Translations under genes and position numbers: made by a program
Shown: positions 26,361-38,670 of the stretch, in pieces
Numbering within the stretch: position 1 is the first letter of the stretch
How the letters are laid out: every line of letters starts with the position of its first letter
Source: Todiramphus chloris collaris
Taxonomy: Eukaryota; Chordata; Aves; Coraciiformes; Alcedinidae
Direction: 5' to 3'
NCBI GenBank assembly: GCA_025345505.1
Contig: JANVCC010000018.1
Location: 34,966,959-35,030,958 of the forward strand
Length of the DNA stretch: 64,000 nucleotides
Notes under the pieces: model-generated
What the model saw: the letters and a program-made list of their open reading frames with translations, nothing else
Database searches by the model: none
What the model was told of the DNA's origin: nothing

Positions 26361-26526
26361 AACTGGCCAATCTCATGGTAAATTTTCCCACAGGACAGGT
26401 AAGCCTGGAAAAGACAAGGGAAGAAAGTGAATGAGGAACAAAGAACACCTTATCAGTGAAGCTTGAGGACTGATAAAATCATAGGCAGTGATAGATATTA
26501 CCTTGCTGGTCCGAGACAGAACCAGA
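26361..26526 (+). repeat. Unclassified dispersed repeat, copy 2
   Basis: This is the second copy of the sequence at 21152-21315, in the same orientation and about 5.2 kb away. The match starts at ACTGGCCAAT and ends at AGAACCAGA; flanking sequences on both sides differ between the copies. Unlike copy 1 it is not next to a CR1, so the shared unit is independent of CR1. Confidence 0.75.
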
Positions 26527-28889
26527 TTCATTTAGACCATCCCCAAGAGGTATTTGTCTTGAATTTTCTTAAAAGTATACAAAAGCAAGGTCTTTTTTCA
26601 GCCTCTGAATGCAGCCTAGTTCCAGTTTCTTTCTATCCTTGCAGTCAAATATTCTTCTTCTCCCCCAGCCCCCTTCCGTAATGTCTGAAATAAACTTCCC
26701 TTTTAGCTTTATTTCCTGTTTTTTACACAGTCATTCAACCTTCATTTTTAGGTTACTTTTACTCACTTTTATTGTCCACTTTGCAGAGGGCATATGTATT
26801 GTCCAGATGGTCAGGGACACTGTCAGTTCCTGTCTTGTCCACAAAAATACAAGCAGACCCTTCCAAGTTGTTCTGATGTGCACATGACAAGCTGTGCTCC
26901 TTTATAGTGATTTTATCCAGCCAGCATCTCCTCAAGTTATTTAAATGTCATGGGGGATGATGCACAGACTTTACTGCGCTAGAGTTACAGCTTATCCTAG
27001 CTGGCATACTGGCTAATTATCCTGTTGAGAAAGTATCAAGTTGATGTAACATGTTCTTGAGATATCCATGTTGGCCATTTCATTATCTTTTCATTCTCTT
27101 TGGGCTTTCAGAGAGTTTCAAGTACTTCTCCCTTTACCCAAGCTAGACTGACTGCCCTTATTACCCTGCATTTGACCTTTCCCCATAAGAAGAGATATTG
27201 CACTCATACATGTCCAAACTTTGGTATGCCATTTGTCCTCCATGACTTCACAGTAGCATCGAAGAGTTTAATAATTACTTATTTTTGTTCTTTAAGGGCT
27301 TCAAGGTAAATTTTATCATGTTACAATACTAGTTTGTCTAAAGTGTCTTTGCGCTCTTGTGTCCTTAATCTTTTCATGTCTCCATTTCTGTACCAGGTCA
27401 ATTACACTACATGCATGGTCAAAAGTATCCTGTTGTTTATGTGCATGTGTAAAGAATTGATCAAACAGGATATGGAGCATTTCAACTTTATCAATTACAC
27501 CTGAGTGCTTCTTCCCAATTTTTTCAGCATCTGCTTTTTGTTTTTAAGTGACCATGCAACTGTTTGGAACCAATATTAAACATGTCTAATATACTGCGGA
27601 ATATTGAAGACATGAGTTCTTGTATGCGTACCCTTTGTGCACTTAGCCCATCCTTTGCCTTTGGACTTCAATATTTTTTTACTCCTGCTACACAGTATAA
27701 CACATTCCTTTTTGCTCTATTCGGTAGCATCATTGTTTTTAAAGCTAGGGAAACAACTTGAGGCTATGAAAATCTTATGAGAGCATAACAAATATCACTG
27801 TGCACCTTGAAAAGCATAATGACTTTGTTATTTTTTCATGGGATGACAAAATGTATAACAGTAACAATAACGTAAACCTGTGCTTTTCTTGAGAATGCTT
27901 GAAAATTTGCTGACCCAACTGTGTACAGTTCCTGGTGTGCACAGAGGGGCACATCAGAGGTTTCCTGAGCTTTCCCTTCTTTATCCTACCTTCAAGCTTC
28001 CTCATATGCCCTTCCTTACATTCTTTACTTGTATTTTGCTTGTATTGCATGCTCTGCAGGAGCCTGAGCCTACAGACATGTATTTGTATCACTGGAATGC
28101 TGTGAAGAAGTGTTCTGAGTTAGGGAAATTATAATACATGTAACATGAGTCTGGTTCATGCAGACTGTGGCTGCCATTCACAACTTCAGCTGAAGACAAA
28201 TGCAGAGAGAAGGTGCTTGCCTTTAACAGGATTTCCAAGAGATAGTATCTGTCATTCATAGCTGAATGCTATGACAGTTCACCTAATGCATATAATGGGA
28301 ACTTTTGACAAAGAATGAGCTACAGTTTGAGATTATTTTTTTGTGTGTGTATGGGGGGAAGGGCATGATTTCTTTCCCCTGTTTTTTATCTCCAGCAGAG
28401 CCAGAAGACCTGGAAAAAAATCCTTAGTCATTTCTGTGTTGAATGGATAACATAAAAAGCTGTATTCCTTCCAGTGTCGTCTTAAAAAAAATAAAAAAAT
28501 AATAATAAAAAATATATATATAGAGAGAGAAAGAAAAAGAAAAATAAAAGAGGAAAAGGTAAGAAAAAAATGATCCAAGCAAAGTACAGGTAAATTACTC
28601 ATCTAAGTCTATTCTATATTCAGGTTTATAACAACCATGGTATTCAGAAACCTCAGCCGTGGAGCACTGACAAGGATCAGTGTATAAAGACATAATTTTC
28701 TTTTAGCCTTGACATCATTCACCTTTCTCTGCTGCTGATGCACACGAGCTGTGTGCATGCAAAGGGAGCGTAGGTGCTACAGCAGACACTGTCTGTGGTG
28801 CTCAGCCACTGACTGGTCCTGGCGAGCTCTGGGTCATGGCCTGCCAACCAGCCACAAGCCCACTTTGTCACCAGTGAAATCCTTCCTCG
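26527..28889. other. AT-rich unique DNA, no gene recognised
   Basis: No gene or known repeat is seen. An A-rich low-complexity patch lies at 28483-28570. Facing frames of 105 codons (27775-28092, minus) and 84 codons (27880-28134, plus) overlap and have no recognisable domain. Confidence 0.55.
28483..28570. repeat. A-rich low-complexity patch
   Basis: Short A runs mixed with AAT, TATA and GA units. The Phe- and Ile-rich minus-strand frame at 28333-28602 results from this composition and is not a gene. Confidence 0.85.
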
Positions 28890-29450
28890 CCTTCACTTCT
28901 GTTGCTCTATGAAACATTCATGAAATAATTACTTCCTACTGAGTATCCATTAGCCACCAATGCTGATGTTAATGAGCAAACTGCAAATGCGCTAAAGAGC
29001 AAATTGAAATGAGTCACAAAATACACTTAGGATGCGCTTCCTGCCAGTATTGGTGCGTCATTGGGAAAATGCTGGTTCCTTAACAACAGGAGTATAAAGA
29101 GCAGAAATACAGCTGATAAATAAAAAGCATTATTTAAAGGAGTTCCACTGAAAAAGATTTACTGATTTATATGCAAATGAATCATATCTGTCAATTAGCC
29201 CTTTATTTGTCATCCCAGCTTGTTTTCTATTACATTAAAGCAGTTTTAAATTAAAACATAACATTGAAATAAATTAAGGTCTAAGGAACAAAGATATATT
29301 TCAAAACAGACATAATTTAATTGCAGTTAGCCTGTCTAAATAAGTATAAATAATTAAGTTGTGACAGTAAAACAGTGTCATCGTGCATACTTTGCACAAT
29401 TAAAGACATGTTAAGGCCTAGAAGTACAGTGCTTTGTTGTTTTTATTTAT
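28890..29450. promoter_or_regulatory. Candidate conserved non-coding element
   Basis: There is no open frame of note, but the block is rich in known factor-binding words: a TGAGTCA (AP-1) at 29010-29016, an ATGCAAAT octamer (POU) at 29171-29178, many TAAT and AATTA homeobox cores, and GATAAAT-like sites. The texture, with few homopolymers and dense short motifs, resembles the enhancer-like conserved elements found in bird and mammal gene deserts. This is inference from motif content only. Such words also occur by chance in AT-rich DNA. Confidence 0.3.
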
Positions 29451-31818
29451 TCCTTTCCATTCTACACCTTTCTGAATGTTTAATGGGAAGTAGACGATTG
29501 TTAGAAACATTTTGACATACATCATTTGGCTGTGCGGGAGGAAATTCTTGCTGTATTGCACAGGACTACAGGTAGCACTAACTATAATTTCAGGTCAGAA
29601 GTTAATCACCAAAAAAAGGCAAACAAAAAATTATAATCTAAGTTCAGCCCAGCTCCTCTGCTGGGAAGGGAAAGGACGTGTGCATCTACAGTAAAGTGCC
29701 AGGCACTGCATGTGTCAGAATGATATGGCTACAGCTCTGTGCCTAGAGACAGGAATGGTATTACCTATAGGAACCTCGCACAGACTTCAGACACCTGCTT
29801 CATACACACCTTCTGTTTGTGATGATAGTGAAGTGCCATTGCCTAGAGCAGGAAAAAACCAGCTTGGAGTCATTTCACAGGGCTGGGGTGAATCTTCAGG
29901 CAGGAGAAAAGGTACAGGAAGCTTGGAGGCAGTGTGGAAAGAAAGTACTAGGAGGCTGCAGCTGGGAGCTAGGGAGGCAATGGTGAAGACCTCTCTGGTA
30001 GTATCTCATGTCTCCTCCTCCATGAATAGGGTGAAGGAGCCAGCTCTGCTAGAGTGGCTACAACTTGGCAAATTCAGATTCTAATATCTGAATATGGAAG
30101 TATCCAATGCAAAGGAGGAAAAACTGAACTGCCTCAGAGGTGAGCTGCTACCCACTGGTAATAAAGGTATGTACATGGAATGTGAAAACCTCGAGATCAA
30201 GGATCTAAAGTCTAAGAGGAGAGCCCCCGAGAAAAATATGCGTGATCTCCTGAGGTTTTACAGTGTTCATTTGAACTAGAGTCATATAATCCAGATTAAT
30301 TCTCTCTGTAGTTCATGGAAAGACTCCAGCTGAGTGCAGAGGGTGCTGAAATTTGTGTACAATAAGACTGTTACTTGTGGTTGGTTGAAAAGCTTCTAAG
30401 GAAATCTCCACTTTGATCATTCTTTGATATAAACATTTTTGCTTTTGAAGAACTTTCATAAAAATATTTGTATGAACATTTGTAAAATGAAGTTAAGCCC
30501 ATGAGCAAACATCAGTCAATAAGAAAATCAAATTTAGTTCATGAGAAAAATAAATGAGCAAAAAAAATTAGTTCTGAGCAGAAATGGGAGTAGTTTATTT
30601 ATTAAAAAAAAAAAAGAGATTTTAGGCCATCTGTTAGGAAACTTAAACTAAACAATCTGCTCAGTTCTCAACAGCCATAAAACTGTAAAACTCTGTGGAT
30701 TTTGAGTGTCCAATAACACAGATCAGGTGGATGTAAAAGAATTACAGGCAGTTTATTCACAACTAATAAGCAGAAATTTGATCAGAAAAATATTTGCCAT
30801 TAAAAGTACTCTAAAACAGATAGTAAAAAGCTCAGACAGTTAGAAAATGAGATTAAATGTTACATTTTCCAACCATATATTTAATTTAGCATAATTTTAT
30901 CCATCTTGCTGCAATAGCACAAGAGTTTTTCACTGAAAATTTTTTTTTTTCTTCTGTTGGTTCTTGAAGATTTATGAAACACAGCTGAGCAGTCCAATTC
31001 CATGTACAGTCTTGCTAAATGTAAATTCCCCTATCACAGGGTGGTGCTAATGTGTTGTCTTAATAGTGGTCATACTGGCAGGAATCATAACCTCTTCATT
31101 AAGTGTAGACAATATTGCTGGGTTTACAAAGGACTTTCTGCTATTGAACAGTGATCTTTTACTTTATTCCTTCTAAGAAGTACAGCAAAGGGAATAATAT
31201 CAAGAAGATTGAAACATTTCAGAATGTCTTCAAGTGCCTTAGAAAGGGTGTTCTTGCTGTCAGTTAAGTTGCAGCTTTCAGCACAGGGATGAAGACAGAG
31301 AATTAGAGAAGCCTAGAACTTGTGAAATTTGTTGAAGATGGTGAGCAAGTCTCTGGGCTGAAGTTTTGCACAAGGTCTCCTGAAACAAGTCCAGTCTTAG
31401 CACCACTGCTCCTAATGCAATAAGGTGTATACCTGGCATATTTGAAACACAACTCTGGGTTTCATGACAGAGCTTTACTCCAATTTTGAAAAAAAATGAG
31501 GTCATTTTTGTCAACCAAAGCCAGTGCACAACGACACTTGTTGCAGTTGCACAACAAACACAGTTGCACAACAACACACAAATAATTGGATTTGTGTGAA
31601 TTCTGACAGTCCTATCTGTTACCAGTGTCAGCTCTGGGGGTCATAACAGATTCTAAACAAAGCAAAAATTCTAGTGCTAAGCAAGCAAAAATGTAGCGCT
31701 TCTTCTGACATGAAAACATGTGTCCCAATATGTCAAAGCCCTGGAATTACCAGGGAATGTTTGTGACACATGAAAAAAAAAAAAATTAAAGGCTGTCACT
31801 CCATATGAATGCTTGGTG
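29451..31818. other. Unique DNA, two adjacent open frames of unknown nature
   Basis: A plus-strand frame of 124 codons (29710-30084) is followed by one of 61 codons (30094-30279) in a patch less AT-rich than its surroundings. Neither has a recognisable domain. The first is rich in Ser, Gly and charged residues; the second is Lys/Glu-rich. A non-coding RNA exon, a decayed repeat or chance are all possible. At 31544-31578 a 17-bp unit (CAGTTGCACAACAAACA) is repeated twice in tandem. The rest is AT-rich with nothing recognised. Confidence 0.4.
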
Positions 31819-32903
31819 CATTTCATCAAATTGTTTAGGTTGGGAAAGACCTTTAAGATCATCAATTCCAACTGTAAGGCAGCACTGACAGGTCCAGCAC
31901 TAAACCATGCCACTAAGCACCACATCTACATGTCTTTTCAATATCTTCAGGGATGGGGATTCTACCACTGCCCTGGACAGCCTGTTCCAATTCTTGACAA
32001 TCCTTTCAGTGAAAAACATTTTCCTAATGGCCAATCTAAACCACCCTTGGCACAACTTGAGGCCATTTCCTCTTGTACTATCACTTGTTACTTGGGAGAA
32101 GAGTCTGACCCACACCTTGCTACAACCTTCTTTTGGTTAGTTGTGCAGAGTGATAAGGTCTCCCCTGAGACTCTTTTTCTTCAGGCTAAACAATCCCAGT
32201 TCCCACAGATGATCCTCATAAGACCAGTGCTGTGGACCCTTCACCAGTTTTGTTGTTCTCTCTGGACATGGTCCAGCCCCACAGAAGGGCTACAAGTGTC
32301 TTTCTTGTAGTGAGGGTCCAAAACTGAACACAGTATTTGAGGTGCAGCCCCATCAGTGCTGAGTACAGGGGACAATCCCTTCCTGAGTCCCACCGGCCAC
32401 ACTATTTCTGATACAAACCAGGATGCAGTTGGCCTTCTTGACCACCTGGATACACTGCTGGCTCATATCCAGCTGGCTGTCAATCAACATTTCCATGTCT
32501 TTTTCCACTGGGCAGCTTTCCAGCTTCTTGACCTTGTTGAACGTCATATCATTGGCCTTGGCCCATCAATTCAGCCTGTTCAGATTCTTCTGTAGAGCCT
32601 TCCTACCATCAAGCAGGTCAACATTCCTGTCCAACTTGGTGTCATCTGTGACCTTACTGAGTGTACACTTGATCCCTTCATCAAGATCATTGATAAAGAT
32701 TTTAAAGAGAACAAGCCATAATACTGAGCTTTGGGGACCACCACTCGTGACTGGCCACAAATTGGATTTAACTCTGTTCACCACTGCACTTTTGGCCTGC
32801 TCATCCAGACAGTTTTATACCCAGTAGAGAATATATCTGTCCAAGCCATCAACAACCAGTTTCTCCAGTAGAATACTGTGGGAAATGGTGTCAAATTTGT
32901 TGC
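31819..32903 (-). mobile_element. CR1 LINE, about 1.1 kb of the 3' part
   Basis: The minus-strand element has a degenerate tail at 31819-31835, then the CR1 3' motif (GTTTAGGTTGGGAAAGACC on the plus strand), the ORF2 C-terminal part and the distal half of the reverse transcriptase. It breaks off near 32903, within the segment before palm motif A. The loss of clear octamer units and the scattered stops suggest an older copy. Confidence 0.94.
32353..32784 (-). pseudogene. CR1 ORF2 remnant, palm motifs B and C
   Basis: Read on the minus strand, the frame at 32566-32784 shows the PVTSG and FINDLDEG segments around palm motif B, and motif C as VTDD in place of FADD, so both Asp codons are kept but the two preceding residues are changed. 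Motif B has GPQSSVLW where GVPQGSVLG is usual. The downstream frame at 32353-32547 gives part of the C-terminal region ([20 protein letters not shown]). Palm motif A and everything before it are missing through 5' truncation. It cannot encode an active enzyme. Confidence 0.88.
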
Positions 32904-35900
32904 ATTTTTGTTAATTAGTTTTATATTTGATACCCTTTCAAATTTTTATGGTCAAGAGTCTTGATTTGTGCTCCAAGCTGGGTTATAAAATACAGCTACA
33001 TAAAGAGGCAAACAGGAAAAATGACTGGAGGTAAGGGAGAGAAAAAGGACATGAATTAAATTTCTAATGCCTCATAATTATCAAAGTTGGAATGAAACTT
33101 TATTTCAGGATTATTCTGTCTCTTCCCAATCTTTGGTTCTGCCCTTACACATTGTGGTGATGCTGGTGGCACAGGGAAATGGCTGACAAACTCCATTTCC
33201 AGTCAGTCACCATTTGTTTTTTTCTGCCTGGATCCCTTGAGCTGGGTCAGGTCAGGTCGCAGAGATGAGGGAGAGGCTGGCTGGCTGGCTGAGCTGTCAA
33301 TGTGCTACTGCTTTCTTTGGGACTGATTTTGCAGCCACTCCCTTTTGAGAATTCCTGTTGAAGGCAATGGGAGTTCCAAATTTCAGCAGCTGCAAAATTG
33401 AGCCCTAAATCAATTCTACATCTCTGCTTGTCAATATTGTGCGACTGCTTATTACAGCATTGACAGAGAGGTTTGTGTATCCATGGCACTTATATTTAGT
33501 CATGGAAAGTAGGAAGAAAATGAATACTAGTGCAGACTGAGTAGGTGCTGGGGATCAGGGGGGAAGGGGAAAGAAATCCCTGCTGAGTTTTTGGCTTTTT
33601 CAAGTTTCCAGAGACTCTCAGTACAAGATTTACTGATGACCTGGAATATATGAACCTTCGCAGATCAGCAGCAGCTACAAGCTCACTGGAATGGATTTCT
33701 GACATTTTTTTTCCTCCATGAGGTATTTCATGTGAAATAAGACAGTGCACAGTGGAAATCAAGAACTGAATCCTTCTAAGAAGGAAGCTGAATGGATCAG
33801 AGAGAAGAATCTTGCAGAAGCCTTTAACAAGGCAGCTGGTACTTGAAGGAAGTACTTCCTAGCAACAGCAAAGGTGGAAAAAAGCCAGCTTGAGTCATAT
33901 ATATTAATTCTCAACCTAGACTGGCATTTCTGTCCTTTTAAAATCTTACTGTCATAACTCTGCCTGCAGCAGTCTTTTCCTTTTAAGGATTTTCAAGTCA
34001 GTGGAGTTGAAGAGAAAACGTAACTAAAATAATCCCTCTTGCTGGCATTGCATTTCTTTCATTTAACAAGCAAACAAGATGTATATAGCTCAGCCTCCCA
34101 GTAGAACCACTAGCACAGTTCTCTGGCTCCAGAGGGGCTTAATTACAATATTAGATTAGAAACATACAGGAACTCAGATCTTGAATATATTAAGTTCTTT
34201 TTCTAGTCCAAAGCTAAAAGATATGCCTCAGAGATGTTGGTGATCTGTGCATTTTGAATCAAGAGGCTATGCTTGTCTCCTGTGAGTAGATAATGTCACT
34301 TTCACAAAATCCAAGCAGGCCTTGCTCTTTTCTTTTAATGGTGGCAGGACAGTAGGGAATGCCAGGGCCTGGGTCAAGCAAGCAGCAGGTGGAGTATCGG
34401 AAACAACAGCAGCACAGTTCATGCTTTTGTGCTCCGCTCTTGCCTACATTTCCAGGTGTGTCTTCTCCTCCCCAGAAATGAAGCAGATGTTGGGGGGGTC
34501 TATGTCCCACAGGACTGTGAGCAACCCAGGAGGGGAGAGTGAGCCACCTGGGCAGCAGAGGTGGGGTGGAATGCATGCATTGAATTACTGTGGCTTTTCT
34601 ACCAGTGCAACTGCTAGTGAAGTAGTGTCTTTGGCTTCTGCTGTTTTCCTGGGTCAGAAGGATTCATGTCTATGTCTCCTAGGAGAGGGATTTCTATTCT
34701 CTGAAAACTTGGATCCAAACTAGATATAAACTCTCTGACTAATCACATTTGATAAATTTCACTGATATATATATGCTGTCTAATGAACTTTAGTTCCTCC
34801 AAGGATGTCTCTGCTGAAAGCAAATCACATTCTACCACTAGTGGAAAAGAAAAAAAGAAGACTAATGCAGTATTAATAAACCTTATATTAAGCAACAGGT
34901 TCTGTTCCAACAGCTGTAAGTGTTTGGACAGGTACATTTTTAATCAGCTGCTGGTTCTTATTGAAAAATGCATGAGTACAGCTTTCAACAGAAGATTATA
35001 CAACAAGCTTCAACTTGTTTCATTAATTACTTTTTTTTTCCAAAGACACAGCAGAAAATTGCTGGCAGGGAACCTTGGCGAACCATGTCCATAGGCCATT
35101 AAGAATGGATTAAATTTACATTTATAAACTCATTGATTGAAGACTTTTTATTCCTTTCCTTTCTGAGGCAAGTTGTCTTGGAAATGTTATTCAGAAATTG
35201 CTCTTTCCTTGCAGTGAAAGTGCTAAAAAGAAAGAACACATTATTGGATTTTATTGTTCTTTAAGACTGAAAATGACAGAGGAAACAAAAACAAGAAAAG
35301 TTAATCCTGTGTATTACATGCCACCAGGCACAACACCTCTAGTCATGCTTTTGTCTGATAATGAATAAATTCTACTCTCACATGTTTTGGCCATTATTAT
35401 TAGAATTTAATTAAAAGAAGCCAGTCAGAAGGAACCATGTGACCAGATTATAGTATCCTACAGCAGGAGTCCTGCTGAGGTATTTAGAGAAGAGAAATGT
35501 TGACTACGTTATTCTATCTTATTTCAAAATTGTGTCAAATATATCCGACTTTCAGTTTCAGTTGCATTAAGATTTCTGTTACCATACTCAGGGCAAAATT
35601 ATGAGTCAGGGTGTATGGCTCCTTGCAGTGATTAACAGAATAGCACCACAACTCACACGTTTATGAAAGTAACGCAGGTCTGACACCCCATCATGGTTTT
35701 CCTCACATTTCCACTTTTTAGTTGGAATGCATGATGTAATTTGGAGGTAAAACAATACAGTTTAAATTTTCATCCAGCGTTAATTTATTTGCTGTTTGAA
35801 GTTCAAAACTTTTACATAAATTCATACATAATCACACTGAGCTGTTATCTTGCTGATATTCCATATCACTGAATATAGAAGCTTGTATCTAGTATTAAAT
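32904..35900. other. Unique DNA, no gene recognised
   Basis: No gene is recognised. A plus-strand frame of 133 codons (34322-34723) and minus-strand frames at 33247-33489 and 34259-34576 lie in slightly GC-richer DNA and have no recognisable domain. There is a short GGCT repeat near 33279. Confidence 0.5.
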
Positions 35901-36572
35901 CCTGGGCTGCATCAAAAGAAGCATGACCAGTATGATCAAGGGAGGTGATTCCTTAAGGGTCAAAGGAGATGATCTCAAAGATCTTTTCCAACCTAGATGA
36001 TTATATGATTCTATGATTCTCCACCTCTATTTCACTCTGATGAGATTCCACCTGGAGTACTGTGCCCCTCTTTGGGGCTCCCAACAGAAGAAAGACATGG
36101 ACCTTTTGCTGTGAGTCCAGAAGATGGCTATGAAGATGATCAGCGAGATGGAGGCACCTCTCCTATGAAGATAGGCTGAGAGAGTTCTGGTTGCTCAGCC
36201 TGGAGAAGAGAAAGCTCCAGGGAAACCTTACAGCGGCCTAAAAGTATCTAAAGAGGGCTTCCAAGAAAGTTGGAGAGGGACTTTTTAGAAAGACATGTAG
36301 AAAAAAGACTAAGGGTAATGGCTTTAAACTGAAAGAGGGTAGATTTTGATTAGATGTAAAGAAGAAATTCTTCGCTGTGAGGGTGATGAGACACTGGAAC
36401 AGGTTGCCCAGAGAAGTTGTAGGTGTTCCCTCCCTGGAAATGTTCAAGGCCAGGCTGGATGGGTCTTTGAACATGGTGACCTAGTGGGAGGTGTCCCTGT
36501 CCATGGCAGGGGGATCCTAGTGAGATGATTTTTTAGGTCGCTTCTAACCCAAACCATTCTATGATTCTATGA
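35901..36572 (+). mobile_element. CR1 LINE with a smaller CR1 inserted in it
   Basis: The plus-strand host element starts near 35901 (CCTGGGCTGCATC), runs through the ORF2 C-terminal region (CCACCTGGAGTACTGTG near 36048, GGAACAGGTTGCCCAGAGA near 36395), and ends at 36572 with ATTCTATGATTCTATGA tail units. It is interrupted at 35952-36020 by another CR1 3' end. Outside this insertion it is fairly well preserved over about 600 bp. The minus-strand frame at 36238-36474 is antisense. Confidence 0.95.
35952..36020 (+). mobile_element. Tiny CR1 3' end nested in a CR1
   Basis: About 69 bp contain GATGATCTCAAAGATC, TTTTCCAACCTAGATG and tail units ATGATTCT. Removing them joins the host CR1 at GGTGATTC plus T, exactly as in other CR1 copies. 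The word GATTC occurs in the host just before the insert and again at the end of the tail, so the tail's own repeat unit matches the target. Confidence 0.85.
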
Positions 36573-38570
36573 CATATATGCATCAATTTTTGTATAAATG
36601 GAATTATTTCAGTGATTAAAATTGAGCTTATGCTTTAATAAGTTGCAGGATAACAGCTAGTCCTGGGGATATTCTGACCTCCTCTATTTGCTCGTGGTTG
36701 TACCTGAAAGAACACTTTAATGCAAAAGGAGGCATTTTACAAATTGCAAAGGAGTTCCTGGGATCAGCAGCCCAGCACCAGGTGTATGGTTCCTTCTACT
36801 GAAGCAACTGAATTCCTTTGTTCTTACATATTCAGAATTCACATTAACTTCCTTAGAAAACCTTGTTGTTTCTGCTTGAGGTCAATGTTTTTGGTTGGAG
36901 GCACTGTCAACCACACAGTGATATCCACAGGGGCATTTTTGGCACATCATTTAAAATCTTGAGTTTACACATTTACTCTTCTTAAGATATATAGATAAAC
37001 AGTGAATCTTTCTAGTGGTATGAATAGTTTTGCCTCATGTTGGAAAAGTGCTTTGGCAGAGAGCAGTGTGATATAGATGCAGGACATGACCATAATTTAC
37101 AGTTTGAAGAATGCATGACATTAACTAAACTAATAGAATTCAAGATTGCAGCTGTAGTACTGTAGGAATTTAATGTATAGTAAACTTATTTCATCAAAGT
37201 GATTATGTGGTGCAATGGATGTTTCATTTTCAGCACAAAAGGAACAAGACAATAGAACCGTAGTTTTTTATTTTGGTATTTTAATGGTCCTAATATAACT
37301 CTTAAGACAGATGATAAAACATTATTAGTCAAATGCACAACAGTATTCATTAGAAAAATTACATTAGAAATGCATTGAAGGTGAAAATTACATTCACACT
37401 CACAATATGAAAAAAGCCAGTCACAAACTGTACTGTTGAATAAATAATTCTGTGATGGGGAAAGGGTTTTGTTTAAAAATGAAAGCTGCAATAGAATTTA
37501 ACCTGTTTGTTTCCAGACTTCTCTGAATGCAGATTTACATGCTCTTCTTTGCTATTATATCCAGTTACTTTTCTGAATTGCTCAGGCACACTGAACACAA
37601 GGCCATAAGGACTGCCTGCTTGGAACACACCAAAGATCAATCTAGCCTGAAAGCCTATATCCATCAGGGAAAGACAGTAAAATCTGGGACAAGAATGAGT
37701 AATGCTCCACCTAGCATACTTTCCATCCCTTTTGTTCCCATTTTCTCTTGTCACACAATAGTTTCAGTGAACAATTCCTGGGCTAAGTGTGACCATAAGA
37801 AGTAATGAATCATCACTCTGTCAGTCACCCCTCTTAACTTCCTTGATCACATTCTTTCTCTATCCTAGTTGTTACTTTTCCAGTCTGAGTCCAAATCTGT
37901 GTTAGATCTCTCTGGACAGAAGCTGCTTTTTCCTCAGATCATTTTTGTCACCATTCTTATCTTTCTTTTTTAATAGACTCCTTTTGAAATTACTCAGAGG
38001 GTGGCCAAACCATGGATATGTAAAATACTGGTGTCCTTTGCTTTATTCTTCACTCCCTCCCCAATAATCCTGCTCTTCTTTTTAGCTTTCTAATCACTGC
38101 TGAGCCAACACATTCAGAGAGCTAGTCATGGTGTCTCACAGATCCTTTTACTGATTAGCAGTGGTTAAAGAAGAGTCCATTAATGTGTATGTAGCCTGAA
38201 GGGACTTTTCCCTATTGTTCATGACTCCACGTAAGTCAACTGTGAATTTTGTTTGCCATCTATCATTCAGATCCTCAATACTATTATACACTTTTCGGTA
38301 CTTTGCAAAATGCTTCAAGTTTAACTGTTCCAACTAAGTGTGTCTCACCAGCAGTATTTGGATCTTCCTATACCCAGTAGTGTCCTTATGGATACCTCTG
38401 CAGATCTGCCTGCACTGTCAAATGACTTATTTGCACCTTCTTTTTACATCTTTGATCCACCTTAGACCTTACCCAGCAGCAACTGCATCTCTTGAATATT
38501 TTATTTATTGCTGAGGATTTTTTTTGTGTTTGTTTTGGTTTTTTGTTTGTTTTTTTTTTTTCTGTTTGGT
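36573..38570. other. AT-rich unique DNA, no gene recognised
   Basis: No gene or known repeat is seen. Overlapping frames at 37473-37805 on both strands have no recognisable domain. The last 50 bases before the assembly gap are rich in T runs and TTTG units. Confidence 0.55.
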
Positions 38571-38670
38571 NNNNNNNNNNNNNNNNNNNNNNNNNNNNNN
38601 NNNNNNNNNNNNNNNNNNNNNNNNNNNNNNNNNNNNNNNNNNNNNNNNNNNNNNNNNNNNNNNNNNNNNN
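38571..38670. other. Assembly gap of 100 N
   Basis: Exactly 100 N, the usual placeholder for a gap of unknown size. The left flank ends in T-rich low-complexity sequence with a T12 run, which may explain why the assembly broke there. The true length and content are unknown. Confidence 0.99.

Noticed and set aside
31813-32310. 165-codon plus-strand open frame
   Set aside because: It is antisense to a minus-strand CR1 and keeps no independent motif; the same holds for 1639-1935, 41437-41964 and 61936-62136.
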